Shown here: piece by piece, positions 35,803 to 45,650 of the stretch
How positions within the stretch are numbered: the first letter of the stretch is position 1
Layout: every line of letters starts with the position of its first letter
NCBI GenBank assembly: GCA_023389855.1
Contig: JAEWDZ010000004.1
Location: forward strand, 372,001-436,000
Reading direction: 5' to 3'
DNA length: 64,000 nt
DNA from: Bacteroidota bacterium
GTDB taxonomy: Bacteria; Bacteroidota; Bacteroidia; Bacteroidales; Porphyromonadaceae
Notes under the pieces: model-generated
Told to the model about the DNA's origin: nothing
The model's database searches: none
The model's input: only the letters and a program-made list of their open reading frames with translations
Made by a program: the position numbers and the translations under genes

Positions 35803-37140
35803 ATGTTTGAAAATTTAAGCGAAAAACTTGAAAGATCCTTTAAGAACCTCAAGGGTGAAGGCAAAATAACCGAACTCAACGTAGCAGAAACCCTTAAGGA
35901 TGTACGTCGTGCTCTACTTGATGCCGACGTAAACTACGATGTTGCCAAGGACCTCACCGAACGCATCAAGACCAAGGCTCTAGGACAAGAGGTGCTTACC
36001 TCTGTACGCCCAAGTGAAATGATGGTGAAGATCGTTCATGACGAATTAACCGAAATCATGGGTAGTGAAGCCAAAGAGATCAATTTCCGAGATGGTGAGC
36101 TGACAACGATCCTTATGAGTGGTTTGCAAGGATCTGGTAAAACTACATTTACCGGAAAACTTGCTGGCTTGATAAAGAAAAGATATGGTAAAAAACCGAT
36201 GCTTGCAGCAGGCGATGTCTATCGCCCGGCAGCTATCGAACAATTAAAAATTGTCGGTGAAACCGTTCACGCCCCTGTATACACAGAAGAAGGGAATAAA
36301 AACCCTGTAGAAATAGCGCTACATGCTATCGAAGAAGCCAAACGCCAGCAATGCGATGTCCTGATCATCGATACCGCTGGACGACTGGCCGTGGACGAGG
36401 AGATGATGCAAGAGATAAAAGCGATCAAAGATGCTGTAAACCCCGATGAAATACTTTTTGTCGTAGACTCCATGACGGGGCAAGATGCCGTCAATACTGC
36501 CAAGGAGTTTAACGACCGCCTCAACTTCGATGGCGTAGTACTTACCAAACTCGACGGGGATACGCGTGGCGGTGCTGCTCTTTCCATTCGCTCCGTAGTC
36601 AACAAACCAATCAAATTCATCGGTACAGGCGAAAAATTCGATGCCCTCGATATCTTCCATCCATCCCGTATGGCAGACCGCATTTTGGGCATGGGTGACA
36701 TTGTATCTTTCGTTGAACGCGCTCAGCAGCAATACGATGAAAAAGAAGCCGAACGCTTGGAACGTCGTATCGCAAAGAACCAATTTGATTTCAATGATTT
36801 CCTAGATCAAATCAGCAAAATCAAAAAAATGGGTAACCTGAAAAGCCTGATATCCATGATACCAGGTATCGGCAAAGCAGTCAAAGATATGGACATTTCC
36901 GACGATGCCTTTAAAAGTGTCGAAGCGATCATATACTCTATGACCCCCGCCGAACGCGAGCATCCAGAAATACTCAACGGACAACGCCGTGCCCGTATCG
37001 CCAAAGGTAGTGGTACCTCTATAGAAGAGGTCAACAGGCTGGTTAAGCAATTCGACCAAGCTAGAAAAATGATGAAGCAAGTACAGGGCATGCAAATGGG
37101 AGCAAAAAAGCTATCCCGTCAGAAGCAACGCCGTCGTTAA
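35803..37140 (+). CDS. ffh: Signal recognition particle protein Ffh
   Basis: Ffh is the GTPase subunit of the bacterial SRP that targets inner-membrane and some secreted proteins. The 445-residue protein has the N domain ('VAETLKDVRRALLDADVNYD'), the G domain with P-loop 'SGLQGSGKTTFTGKLA', 'DVYRPAAIEQL', 'IDTAGRLAVDEEMM' and 'LTKLDGDTRGGAALS', and the methionine-rich M domain ('KKMGNLKSLISMIPGIGK', 'QARKMMKQVQGMQMGAKK'). It follows panD by 37 nt. The SRP RNA gene was not found in this window. Confidence 0.97.
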   Translation: MFENLSEKLERSFKNLKGEGKITELNVAETLKDVRRALLDADVNYDVAKDLTERIKTKALGQEVLTSVRPSEMMVKIVHDELTEIMGSEAKEINFRDGELTTILMSGLQGSGKTTFTGKLAGLIKKRYGKKPMLAAGDVYRPAAIEQLKIVGETVHAPVYTEEGNKNPVEIALHAIEEAKRQQCDVLIIDTAGRLAVDEEMMQEIKAIKDAVNPDEILFVVDSMTGQDAVNTAKEFNDRLNFDGVVLTKLDGDTRGGAALSIRSVVNKPIKFIGTGEKFDALDIFHPSRMADRILGMGDIVSFVERAQQQYDEKEAERLERRIAKNQFDFNDFLDQISKIKKMGNLKSLISMIPGIGKAVKDMDISDDAFKSVEAIIYSMTPAEREHPEILNGQRRARIAKGSGTSIEEVNRLVKQFDQARKMMKQVQGMQMGAKKLSRQKQRRR

Positions 37141-37161
37141 CAGCAATTTTCCCGTATTATT

Positions 37162-38043
37162 ATGGAATATCAAATATTAGATGGAAAACATCTTGCTGCG
37201 CAGATAAAAAAAGAAATCGCAGAAGAAGTAAAAGGCATTGTAGCCAAAGGTGGCAAACGCCCTCATTTAGCAGCCATCCTAGTAGGACACGATGGTGGAA
37301 GCGAAACCTATGTAGCCTCTAAAGTGCGTGCCTGTGAAGAGGTCGGTTTTACCAGTACACTTAAAAGATTTGAAAGCGACGTTACAGAAGAGGAACTACT
37401 ACAAACCATAGATCAATTCAATACTGATGAAGATATCGATGGATTTATAGTGCAGCTACCTCTTCCTAAGCATATCGACGAGCATAAAGTAATCGAGCGG
37501 GTAGATTTTCGGAAGGATGTAGATGGGTTCCACCCTATTAATGTAGGACGTATGAGCATAGGGCTTCCCTGTTTTACATCTGCTACTCCCCAAGGGATCG
37601 TGGAAATATTGAAACGCTACAACATCGATACAAAAGGTAAACACTGTGTCGTGCTTGGCAGAAGTAATATCGTGGGCAAACCCATCGCACAGCTCCTTAT
37701 GCAAAAGGCTACCCCCGGCAATTGTACCGTGACGGTCTGTCATAGTGCTACACCCAACATTAAAGAAATTTGCCTGCAAGCCGATATCATCATTGCAGCG
37801 CTAGGAGCACCCGAATTTGTAAAAAAAGATATGATCAAAAAAGGCGCTGTCGTGATCGATGTAGGTACTACACGTGTACCCGATGACAGTAAAAAGAGTG
37901 GTTTCCGCCTCTGTGGTGATGTAGCTTTCGAAGAGGTTGCTCCACTTTGCTCATATATAACACCCGTTCCTGGCGGTGTAGGGCCTATGACCATTGTATC
38001 TCTTATGATTAATACCTTAAAAGCCAGCAAAAAACAGATTTGA
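37162..38043 (+). CDS. folD: Bifunctional methylene-THF dehydrogenase/cyclohydrolase FolD
   Basis: FolD interconverts 5,10-methylene- and 10-formyl-tetrahydrofolate. At 293 residues it has the family signatures 'VGHDGGSETYVASKVRACEE' with the catalytic Lys, 'DGFIVQLPLPKHID', 'DVDGFHPINVGRMSIG', 'VVLGRSNIVGKPIAQLLM' (dinucleotide binding) and 'TPVPGGVGPMTIVSLM'. It lies 21 nt after ffh, on the same strand. One-carbon metabolism also involves gcvT in this window, but the two are far apart. Confidence 0.97.
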   Translation: MEYQILDGKHLAAQIKKEIAEEVKGIVAKGGKRPHLAAILVGHDGGSETYVASKVRACEEVGFTSTLKRFESDVTEEELLQTIDQFNTDEDIDGFIVQLPLPKHIDEHKVIERVDFRKDVDGFHPINVGRMSIGLPCFTSATPQGIVEILKRYNIDTKGKHCVVLGRSNIVGKPIAQLLMQKATPGNCTVTVCHSATPNIKEICLQADIIIAALGAPEFVKKDMIKKGAVVIDVGTTRVPDDSKKSGFRLCGDVAFEEVAPLCSYITPVPGGVGPMTIVSLMINTLKASKKQI

Positions 38044-38085
38044 TACTGGCAGCATAATCACCATTTGGGGGCTTTATACTAAGCG

Positions 38086-38970
38086 ATGAAAAAATATTTG
38101 ATCATGTGTACAGGTTCTCTTGGGGATGTGGCTTTGTCTTTGCGATTCATATATGCACTTGCAAAGGATAATCCCGAAGATAGCTTTGTATACATGCTCA
38201 AAAGCAATATCACCGATTTGCTCCTAGACGCTCCCGACAATTTGGAAGCATTCAATGTAGATTTCAATGAAGGAGACCGTAGCATTTTTGCGTTGTTCAG
38301 TCTGGCTACACGACTCTGCAGAGAGCACTTCTGCGGCCTCTTGGATATAGCCCCCTCTCGAAGGAGTTCTTTTCTTCGTCGTTTCGTAGCCTGCTGCTCC
38401 CGATGTAAGACAGCCAAAGTAAAGCTATCTCTTTCAAGAGAGCAACAAAAAAGGCAAAAAATGCTAGGGCATCTACCATTTAGACTTACTACAGCGTTTG
38501 CAAAAGCGTTGGATCGGGCTGCCAAGAAAATAGGTCTCGTCATAAATGCAACCTTTCCGCCTATTCATGTAGCCAATGAAACAGAGCATAAGTCGCCTTT
38601 CGATATAGACCTATCTTCCTGTGATAAGATTATTGGCTATGCGCCTTTCTTTCGCAGAGAGACTCCAAGTAGCGAGGCGCTAGCCGCTTTTGAGGCAAAT
38701 CTTTCCTCGTTAATGGAGTTCTTTCCTCGAGCAGGTTTTGTTGTATTCGGATCACAAGTACTGATGGAGAAGCATCTACCCCACTCTCCCCGATTCGCTT
38801 TTTTCTCTGATTCCGACTTTTTTTATCGTGAAATGCAGGCGATTGCTATGTGCGATCAGTTACTATCTATCGACTCTACATTTCCACCTATTGCCTATGC
38901 CCTAGGAGTACCCGTCGTTTTGTGCGACGAAACAACAGAGTTCAACGAAATCATAAAACAGATATCTTAA
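38086..38970 (+). CDS. GT9/heptosyltransferase-like protein
   Basis: This 294-residue protein begins 'YLIMCTGSLGDVALSLRFIY', the nucleotide-sugar-type start of glycosyltransferase family 9, and has a C-terminal block ('MCDQLLSIDSTFPPIAYALG', 'VPVVLCDETTEF') like the donor-binding end. The middle is diverged. Family members add heptose or similar sugars to LPS core. It follows folD by 42 nt. Substrate unknown. Confidence 0.7.
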   Translation: MKKYLIMCTGSLGDVALSLRFIYALAKDNPEDSFVYMLKSNITDLLLDAPDNLEAFNVDFNEGDRSIFALFSLATRLCREHFCGLLDIAPSRRSSFLRRFVACCSRCKTAKVKLSLSREQQKRQKMLGHLPFRLTTAFAKALDRAAKKIGLVINATFPPIHVANETEHKSPFDIDLSSCDKIIGYAPFFRRETPSSEALAAFEANLSSLMEFFPRAGFVVFGSQVLMEKHLPHSPRFAFFSDSDFFYREMQAIAMCDQLLSIDSTFPPIAYALGVPVVLCDETTEFNEIIKQIS

Positions 38971-38986
38971 ATAATTTTCTTTTAAC

Positions 38987-39009
38987 AAAAGCGTAAAAGA
39001 CGCTTTTTC
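38987..39009 (+). terminator. Short terminator after the GT9-like gene
   Basis: AAAAGCGT (38987-38994) pairs with ACGCTTTT (39000-39007) over a 5-nt loop, ending in T-run. It lies only 6 nt before the next start codon. Confidence 0.65.
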
Positions 39010-39014
39010 TAAGT

Positions 39015-39722
39015 ATGAATGTACGCATCAACAAATTTCTTGCAGCTGCAGGCTTAGGATCCCGTAGAGATGTGGAAGCTCTTATCGAAAATGGCCGAGT
39101 ATCCATCAATGGCGATAAAGCGATCCTCACCGACAATGTAATCGAAGGCGATACCGTATGCCTTGATGGTGAAGAGTTGCCCGTAGACGACCTATTACGT
39201 GAATTAGAAGCCGAAGAAAAAGAACGTATAGCCTACCAAATAAGCGACCTCCGCTATGCCGACGACGACTTCGACATGAATGGATACGGAGGTGGTAATA
39301 CACCAAGAAGTAGAAATAGTAGAACTGCCAAAAGACCTACTAAATTCAAGAAAAATGCCGACGACTTCGACAGTGCATTCTCGCCCAATCGTAACTATGG
39401 CCACAAAAAAAAGAGCACGACAACCAGAGGTCGTACTATACGCACCTCCAACGAATATAGCAACGAAGGATATCAGGATTTCTCAGAAGAAGTAAGAGAA
39501 AACAGTCAACTCAATAGTAGATATAAAACAAACGCTCCCACGTCAAAGGATCGAAACTCTGCACCTAACTTCAGAAGTCACGCTAATCGCAATTTTTCCG
39601 ATCGGTCATCTCACCATGGTAGAAGAGAGGACGAACATGGTCATACAGCCAAGCGAAATGGAAAACCTTTCGCTAAGTCTTCTTTTAGACGAGCATCTAA
39701 AAACGGATCCCACAGAGATTAA
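39015..39722 (+). CDS. S4-domain RNA-binding protein with disordered tail, no synthase domain
   Basis: The first 60 residues of this 235-residue protein are a clear S4 RNA-binding domain like that of RsuA/RluB pseudouridine synthases ('RINKFLAAAGLGSRRDVEAL', 'ENGRVSINGDKAILTDNVIE'). The rest is a low-complexity tail rich in Arg, Ser, Asn, Lys and Asp ('SRNSRTAKRPTKFKKNADD', 'RSSHHGRREDEHGHTAKRNG'). The catalytic synthase domain ('GRLD...' aspartate motif) is absent and no remnant follows before the next gene. It may have lost the enzyme domain or act as an RNA-binding protein. The neighbour downstream starts 18 nt later. Confidence 0.75.
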   Translation: MNVRINKFLAAAGLGSRRDVEALIENGRVSINGDKAILTDNVIEGDTVCLDGEELPVDDLLRELEAEEKERIAYQISDLRYADDDFDMNGYGGGNTPRSRNSRTAKRPTKFKKNADDFDSAFSPNRNYGHKKKSTTTRGRTIRTSNEYSNEGYQDFSEEVRENSQLNSRYKTNAPTSKDRNSAPNFRSHANRNFSDRSSHHGRREDEHGHTAKRNGKPFAKSSFRRASKNGSHRD

Positions 39723-39740
39723 GCCAATATATTCCTCACT

Positions 39741-40280
39741 ATGTTAGTTAGTCTTGTTAGGCATACTGCCGTTGATATCAAAGGACAAGATCTGTGCTAT
39801 GGCTACAGCGATGTGCCTGTCTTGCAGGAAGTGTTCGCATCGCAAGCCGAAAATCTTCGCCAATCAATTGTTCATTTTACCCCTGACGCTATTTTTTCTA
39901 GTCCTTTAAGTCGAGCACGAAAACTTGCTGATTATTGCGGCTTTGCTCCGATCATTGAAGATAGAAGACTCATGGAGATGAACTTCGGTGAGTGGGAAAT
40001 GAAAAACTGGAACGAAATCATTCATACGGAAGACATACCTGCCTTTTTTCAGTACTACATAGAGCACAAAGTGCCTGGCGGAGAATCTCTCACCGACCAA
40101 CGAGAGCGTGTCAAAGAATTCCTAGAAGAAAAGAAAAAAGAGGGGTGGCAGCATATATTGGTTTTTTGCCATGGAGGCGTCATCAATTGTGCTAAAAGCA
40201 TCATCGAAGATAAACCTCTGGAAGAGGCTTTCTCGTCGTTGCCACCCTATGCTTCTCTGACCCAGCTGACATACGAATAG
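39741..40280 (+). CDS. Histidine phosphatase, CobC/alpha-ribazole-phosphatase-like
   Basis: This 179-residue protein has the phosphohistidine motif 'VSLVRHTAVDIKGQDLCYGY', the 'GxxDVP' variant, 'IFSSPLSRARKLADYC', 'EMNFGEWEMKNWNEI', 'PGGESLTDQRERVKEF' and 'LVFCHGGVINCAKSII', which match the CobC branch that removes phosphate from alpha-ribazole-phosphate in cobalamin assembly. No other cobalamin genes are nearby, so the substrate could be different. Confidence 0.85.
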   Translation: MLVSLVRHTAVDIKGQDLCYGYSDVPVLQEVFASQAENLRQSIVHFTPDAIFSSPLSRARKLADYCGFAPIIEDRRLMEMNFGEWEMKNWNEIIHTEDIPAFFQYYIEHKVPGGESLTDQRERVKEFLEEKKKEGWQHILVFCHGGVINCAKSIIEDKPLEEAFSSLPPYASLTQLTYE

Positions 40281-40375
40281 CCTTCTTTAGCCTCGCGGTA
40301 AAGTTCTTTATTTTCATCGGTGGATATAGGCAGAATATACTAAAGTTCTTTCCCTTTTCGTTTTATAGGAGTACT

Positions 40376-43300
40376 ATGAAGGTCATAAGCGATATAAAGA
40401 TAAGTTCATGTTCACTGCTATGGAGTATTATTCTGCTCCTTGCGGTGGGCATATCTTTGCATGCTCAGCCTTTATCCTCACAGCAAGAGGCTCTGCTTCG
40501 GAGTAGCTCTCCTTTTGAACGCGGGAGATGGGTAAAGATAGCAATCCAGCAAAATGGGATCTATGCAATAAGCTATGAGGAGCTTAAAAAGTTGGGCTTC
40601 GTAGACCCCACTGCTGTAGGCGTTTTCGGCTTCGGGGGAGCACTCATGAGTGAGCGTCTAGACAAGCGTCCATCAGATTATATGCCAGCTGTTCCTGTTT
40701 GGCATCATAATGGACGACTCTTGTTTTATGGACAGGGACCTACACAAATTGTCCTAAACAAAGAGAGCCATCTGCTCACACATATTACGAACCATTATGC
40801 TACGGAGGGCTACTATTTTCTTACTGATGCTGCGCAAAAGCAACCAATACCTGCCTACCATGCTACGCATACGGACAATGCCACTACCACCCAAGAATAC
40901 GATGGATATTATTTCCATGAAAAAGAATTGGTATCACTAAAGCAATCAGGAAGAATGCTCTTTGGGGAGCGGATAGCGAATGGCAATAAACTTCTTGTCA
41001 ATATTGAGACTGAAAACAATATATCAACAGGAAAAGGACATTTGACGCTAGCCTATGTAGCTCTGCCAAAGCAAGTGGGACAAATGACTGTAACTCTCAA
41101 CGGACAAAACTTATTCACCGATGAGGTACAACGCAAAGAAGATCTCAGCGCCCCCAACTATCTAAAGGGCATTCGCCACGTAGTAACCAAAGACTTTAGC
41201 GTTGCCACCAACAAGCAAGCAACAGTAGAACTCTCATTTACCCCAAGCAACGAGATCGCATACCTAGATTTCATTGCTCTACAAACAAAAAACAATCTCT
41301 CTTACACACCAGGTAAACAGCTCGCCTTCAGACAAGCCACCAACGCACAAAAAACGCTCCGACAAACGATAAATGCTCTTCCAGACGATGCTAAAGTATG
41401 GGCCATTCTATCTCCAAACAAAATCTTTGAGGTTCCCCTCGAAAAAGGGGTCTTCGTGTCTGAAACACTTAAACCTGATGGACAGCCTGTCGAATTTGTA
41501 GCATTTAAAGATGAAGACGCTCTTTCACCAAGGATCGTAGGACCCGTAGCCAATACAAATAGGATTCGTGCCCACGAAGGAAACCCCGATTTGATCATCA
41601 TTAGTAGCAATGCCCTTATTCGTGAAGCCGAGCGATTAGCCGATTTCCACCGCACACGCAGATCCCTTAATGTGCTTTGCGTAAGCCAAGAAGAAGTATT
41701 CAACGAATTTTCCAGTGGCACTCCCGATGCTACCGCGTATCGTCTGCTAATGAAGAGGTTTTATGATCTGCGCAGCGATCACGACATCTCGCATTCGACG
41801 CTTCATTTATTGCTTTTTGGTGACGGGGCGGCCGACAATCGACTGATTAGTGACGATTGGAAGTCTATCAAAGAAAGCGGAAAAGAGTTGCTCCTTTCCT
41901 ATCAGAGCGTCAACTCGCTGAATATTACCAGCTATACAAGCGACGACTATTTCGGGTTGGTCAAGGATGGCGAAGACGACCTTTCCGTAGGTGCTAAAAC
42001 ACTATGCATCGGCATAGGGCGTTTTCCAGTGACAACTCTGTATGAAGCGAAAAATGCGGTGGACAAAACGATATACTACGCCGAGAATAGTAGCCGTGGA
42101 ATATGGAAAAACCGTGCCACCATAGTAGCGGACGATGGCAACGGCTATGCTCATCTACGTCGTGCCGAGGAATTGAGTAAAGTACTCCTGAAGATGATGC
42201 CCGAAATGATGATCAATAAGGTATACTTCGATGCTTTTCCAAAAGAAAACAAAAATGGATTGACCACCTTTCCGCTAGCAAAAAGAAAACTTTTCGATGC
42301 CTTTGAAAAAGGAATGCTCATCGTGAACTATACCGGCCACGGCAACCCCAATGCTTGGGCGGATGAACAGATCCTTACCTCCTCCGATATTCGCCGCTTC
42401 AACTATCCTCATCTCCCCCTATGGATCACGGCTACTTGTGACTTCACCAACTTCGATAGCTATATTACCTCGGCTGGAGAAGCCGCTTTTCTCAACCCCA
42501 AAAGCGGAGCCATAGGACTTGTAACTACCACCCGTGTAGTATACGACATATACAATCAAGAGCTCAATCTGGCCCTATTAGAGACTTTTTTCGAAAAGAA
42601 ACCCGACGGCAAAACAGTCTCTTTTGGTACTGCCACGCGTAATGCTAAGAACAAACTCCGTTCGGCCTTCGACGATAGCAGCCTTATCAATAAATTGATA
42701 TTCATGTATGTCGGTGATCCATCCATCGATTTCAACCTTCCCTCACACCGCGTCGTAGTAGAACAGATTAACGATACCGAACTCTCTGGCGATAACGATG
42801 TCGAACTCAAGGCTCTACAAAAAGTCACAGTAAAAGGCTCTATCCGCGATGCAAACCAGCACATTGATGGCAATTTCTCAGGCGATCTTTCCATCATTAT
42901 ATTCGACAGTATGACTACAATGGAAACGCTTGCCTCCAACAAACCGCAGGAAGATACTCCTGTAGCTACGTACGAAGACTACCCAGGCTTGCTCTATGCA
43001 GGCAATTGTAAAGTCGATGAAGGGCACTTTACCTTTGACTTCATTGTACCTAAAGATGTGACATACAACGGAGGAAAAAACAGAATAAATCTCTACGGAT
43101 ACGATGCTCAACACAATATCGAAGCAATGGGGGTAGATATGTCGACAAAAATAAGCTCGGGTGATAATGAAAAAAACAATGACGGGAAAGGCCCGGAAAT
43201 AAGAAAATTCCAGCTAGACGAAGCGTCAGAAGAAAATAATTTCCAGACGGGACCGACTCCGCTATTATACGTCCAACTATTTGATGAAAGTGGCATTAAC

Positions 43301-43888
43301 TTAGCTTCGGGAGGACTAGGTCATGAGATCACGCTTATCATAGACGGGCGTGCAGATTATACGTTCGTACTCAACGACTATTATACCGCCTCCACAAATG
43401 AAGCGGGTGTCGGCGAGATCATATACCGTCTTCCGCAGATAGAGGAAGGCGACCACGAAGCTCTATTCACCGTATGGGATGTCGCCAACAACGTCAGCGA
43501 ATACCGATGCCACTTCCGAGTAAACAATGACCTCGCACCCAATAGCAGTGCGGCTATAGTATATCCCAATCCTGTGCCTTTTGGCCAGGCGATATCTTTT
43601 CAGTTGACATTCTCCAACGCACAAGAGTTACTAACAGGCTATCTACAGTTATTCGATTTTACGGGTCGGGAAGTCGTTCGTAGCGAAAGCTTCGATATCA
43701 GACCCAATACCATGGGAGCTACCTCAATCTCCGTACAACCGCAAACCCTTTATGGAACATCGCCCATACCAGGCCTTTACCTTTATCGCTGGACCTTCAC
43801 CGCACCCAATGGCAAGCAATCCTTTGCCAAAGGAAAACTCGTCATTATCGAGCCTTCAAACCTAAAAGAAACGCCTTCAACTCCCTAA
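40376..43888 (+). CDS. porU: Type IX secretion system sortase PorU
   Basis: PorU is the surface protease of the T9SS attachment complex: it cuts the C-terminal signal of cargo proteins and joins them to A-LPS. The 1170-residue protein has a signal peptide ('LLLAVGISLHAQ'), an N-terminal beta region, a peptidase C25 core with His655 in 'IVNYTGHGNPNAWADEQ' and Cys688 in 'WITATCDFTNFDSYITSAGE', close to where the catalytic pair sits in P. gingivalis PorU, and a C-terminal T9SS-type domain ('VYPNPVPFGQAISFQLTF', 'PGLYLYRWTFTAPNGKQS'). It is followed 18 nt later by porV, its partner. Confidence 0.95.
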   Translation: MKVISDIKISSCSLLWSIILLLAVGISLHAQPLSSQQEALLRSSSPFERGRWVKIAIQQNGIYAISYEELKKLGFVDPTAVGVFGFGGALMSERLDKRPSDYMPAVPVWHHNGRLLFYGQGPTQIVLNKESHLLTHITNHYATEGYYFLTDAAQKQPIPAYHATHTDNATTTQEYDGYYFHEKELVSLKQSGRMLFGERIANGNKLLVNIETENNISTGKGHLTLAYVALPKQVGQMTVTLNGQNLFTDEVQRKEDLSAPNYLKGIRHVVTKDFSVATNKQATVELSFTPSNEIAYLDFIALQTKNNLSYTPGKQLAFRQATNAQKTLRQTINALPDDAKVWAILSPNKIFEVPLEKGVFVSETLKPDGQPVEFVAFKDEDALSPRIVGPVANTNRIRAHEGNPDLIIISSNALIREAERLADFHRTRRSLNVLCVSQEEVFNEFSSGTPDATAYRLLMKRFYDLRSDHDISHSTLHLLLFGDGAADNRLISDDWKSIKESGKELLLSYQSVNSLNITSYTSDDYFGLVKDGEDDLSVGAKTLCIGIGRFPVTTLYEAKNAVDKTIYYAENSSRGIWKNRATIVADDGNGYAHLRRAEELSKVLLKMMPEMMINKVYFDAFPKENKNGLTTFPLAKRKLFDAFEKGMLIVNYTGHGNPNAWADEQILTSSDIRRFNYPHLPLWITATCDFTNFDSYITSAGEAAFLNPKSGAIGLVTTTRVVYDIYNQELNLALLETFFEKKPDGKTVSFGTATRNAKNKLRSAFDDSSLINKLIFMYVGDPSIDFNLPSHRVVVEQINDTELSGDNDVELKALQKVTVKGSIRDANQHIDGNFSGDLSIIIFDSMTTMETLASNKPQEDTPVATYEDYPGLLYAGNCKVDEGHFTFDFIVPKDVTYNGGKNRINLYGYDAQHNIEAMGVDMSTKISSGDNEKNNDGKGPEIRKFQLDEASEENNFQTGPTPLLYVQLFDESGINLASGGLGHEITLIIDGRADYTFVLNDYYTASTNEAGVGEIIYRLPQIEEGDHEALFTVWDVANNVSEYRCHFRVNNDLAPNSSAAIVYPNPVPFGQAISFQLTFSNAQELLTGYLQLFDFTGREVVRSESFDIRPNTMGATSISVQPQTLYGTSPIPGLYLYRWTFTAPNGKQSFAKGKLVIIEPSNLKETPSTP

Positions 43889-43906
43889 GAAAAGAATATT
43901 TGAAAT

Positions 43907-45100
43907 ATGTTTTGGACTAAAAGTATTACCATCCGCAGTTACCTTACTTTAGCTATGGTTCTGCTCACAGGCTGCCTGCTTGGTGCTCAAGAGCAAGTAG
44001 ACCCTGCCACACAACAACGCTTCAATGCCGTACTCACTTCGGTACCTTCGATGCAGATCAACCCCAGTGCGCGAAGCGGTGGTATGGGGGATATCGGGGT
44101 ATCCTCCTCTCCCGATGTTTATTCCCAATATTTCAATCCCTCTAAGTATGCCCTCCTCTCAAGCCAAGGAGGTGTAGGCATAAGTTACACCCCTTGGCTT
44201 GCACAGCTCGTACGCGACATTAAGCTAATGGAAATGGTAGGATACTATAAACTTGGAAGCAACCGCAATCAAGCACTCAGTACCTCCATTCGCTACTTTT
44301 CCATGGGGAGCGTTCCACAGTTCGACGACATGGCTCGCAACCTAGGCGATGCACACCCCAACGAGTTCGCTATCGATCTTGGTTACTCTATCATGCTTAC
44401 GCCCGACTACTCCATGGGCGTAGCCCTACGCTACATACGTAGTGATCAAAATCTAGCTACAGGAGACTCCCAAAGCGGCAATGCCTTTGCAGCCGATATT
44501 TCAGGCTATCTGACTAAGTTCTTCTTCATAGGCCAGAGTGAAGCGATGTGGAGCTTCGGATATAATATCAAAAATATCGGTACAAAGATCAGCTACGGCG
44601 GTGAGTATAGTATGTTTATCCCCACGCAACTACGCTTGGGTACTGGGCTACTTTATCCCTTTGACGATTACAACGCCTTGTCGGTCAACATAGAGCTTGA
44701 CAAGCTACTTGTTCCCACACCTCCCGTCCCCGACCAAAAAGACCCTGAAGCTTATCAGCAGAAACTCGAGCAATACCAAAAGACCAGCTCCATAGCAGGT
44801 ATCTTCAAGAGTTTTGCCGATGCTCCAGGTGGTTTCAAAGAAGAGCTCCAAGAGATCAACCTTGGGCTAGGCGTAGAATACAGCTACAACAATATGTTTT
44901 TCCTCCGTGGAGGATACCACTACCAGAGCCCCTATAAGGGGAACTTGCAATTCTTTACGGTAGGTGCAGGATTTAAGATGAGTGCCTTCTCCATCGACGC
45001 ATCCTACCTTATTTCCGCTGTCCCCAACAACCCCCTCGATCAGACGCTGCGCTTCACGCTAGGTTTTGATTTCGATGGTATTCGCGATCTCTTGAGATAA
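43907..45100 (+). CDS. porV: T9SS outer-membrane shuttle protein PorV
   Basis: PorV (LptO, PG27) is a FadL-like outer-membrane beta-barrel that takes T9SS cargo from the translocon to PorU. At 397 residues it shows 'INPSARSGGMGDIGVSSSPD', 'YFNPSKYALLSSQGGVGISY', 'VALRYIRSDQNLATGDSQSG' and a barrel end 'NPLDQTLRFTLGFDFDGIR'. The signal peptide region holds 'LLTGCLLGAQ'; the Cys resembles a lipobox but the family uses signal peptidase I cleavage after 'GAQ'. The gene pair porU-porV followed by ispF and purB is as in P. gingivalis. Confidence 0.95.
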   Translation: MFWTKSITIRSYLTLAMVLLTGCLLGAQEQVDPATQQRFNAVLTSVPSMQINPSARSGGMGDIGVSSSPDVYSQYFNPSKYALLSSQGGVGISYTPWLAQLVRDIKLMEMVGYYKLGSNRNQALSTSIRYFSMGSVPQFDDMARNLGDAHPNEFAIDLGYSIMLTPDYSMGVALRYIRSDQNLATGDSQSGNAFAADISGYLTKFFFIGQSEAMWSFGYNIKNIGTKISYGGEYSMFIPTQLRLGTGLLYPFDDYNALSVNIELDKLLVPTPPVPDQKDPEAYQQKLEQYQKTSSIAGIFKSFADAPGGFKEELQEINLGLGVEYSYNNMFFLRGGYHYQSPYKGNLQFFTVGAGFKMSAFSIDASYLISAVPNNPLDQTLRFTLGFDFDGIRDLLR

Positions 45101-45117
45101 AGAAGTTTTTATTGGCT

Positions 45118-45606
45118 ATGAAGATTCCATATTCTGTAGGTTTTGGATACGATGTACATCGCTTCACTATGGGAAAACCACTTTTTCTCTGTGGCCTTGA
45201 AGTTCCTTCTGATTACGGCCTCGAAGCACACTCTGATGGCGATGTAGCTCTGCATGCAATCATGGATGCCCTATTGGGTGCCGCTGCTTTGGGGGATATC
45301 GGCTATCACTTTCCGCCCAGTGACCCTCGCTACAAAGATGCTTGCAGCCTCGATCTACTTCGCCACGTAAAGAGCCTTCTCGACGCCGAAGGCTTCCTCA
45401 TAGGCAACATCGACTTGACCATCGTGGCTGAGCAACCCAAGATAGCACCTCATATACCGCTCATGAAAGAGAAAATGGCCAGCATACTCGGCAGTGACAT
45501 CACCCTATCTATCAAGGCGACCACCTCGGAAAAGATGGGCTTCGTAGGCCGTGAAGAAGGTATCGTAGCCTATGCCGTAGCTCTGCTCGTACGGAATGAA
45601 TCCTAA
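45118..45606 (+). CDS. ispF: 2-C-methyl-D-erythritol 2,4-cyclodiphosphate synthase
   Basis: IspF makes the cyclic diphosphate intermediate of the non-mevalonate isoprenoid pathway. From ATG 45118 (a TTG two codons upstream is less likely) it has 162 residues. The zinc ligands are present: Asp12 and His14 in 'GFGYDVHRF' and His46 in 'HSDGDVALHAIMDALLGA'; 'GDIGYHFPPSDPRYK' and 'KATTSEKMGFVGREEGIVAY' are typical. It follows porV by 17 nt. Confidence 0.96.
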   Translation: MKIPYSVGFGYDVHRFTMGKPLFLCGLEVPSDYGLEAHSDGDVALHAIMDALLGAAALGDIGYHFPPSDPRYKDACSLDLLRHVKSLLDAEGFLIGNIDLTIVAEQPKIAPHIPLMKEKMASILGSDITLSIKATTSEKMGFVGREEGIVAYAVALLVRNES

Positions 45607-45650
45607 ACCGATGTAATGTATCGTAGTACCCTAAATTTTTCCTCCCTGAT

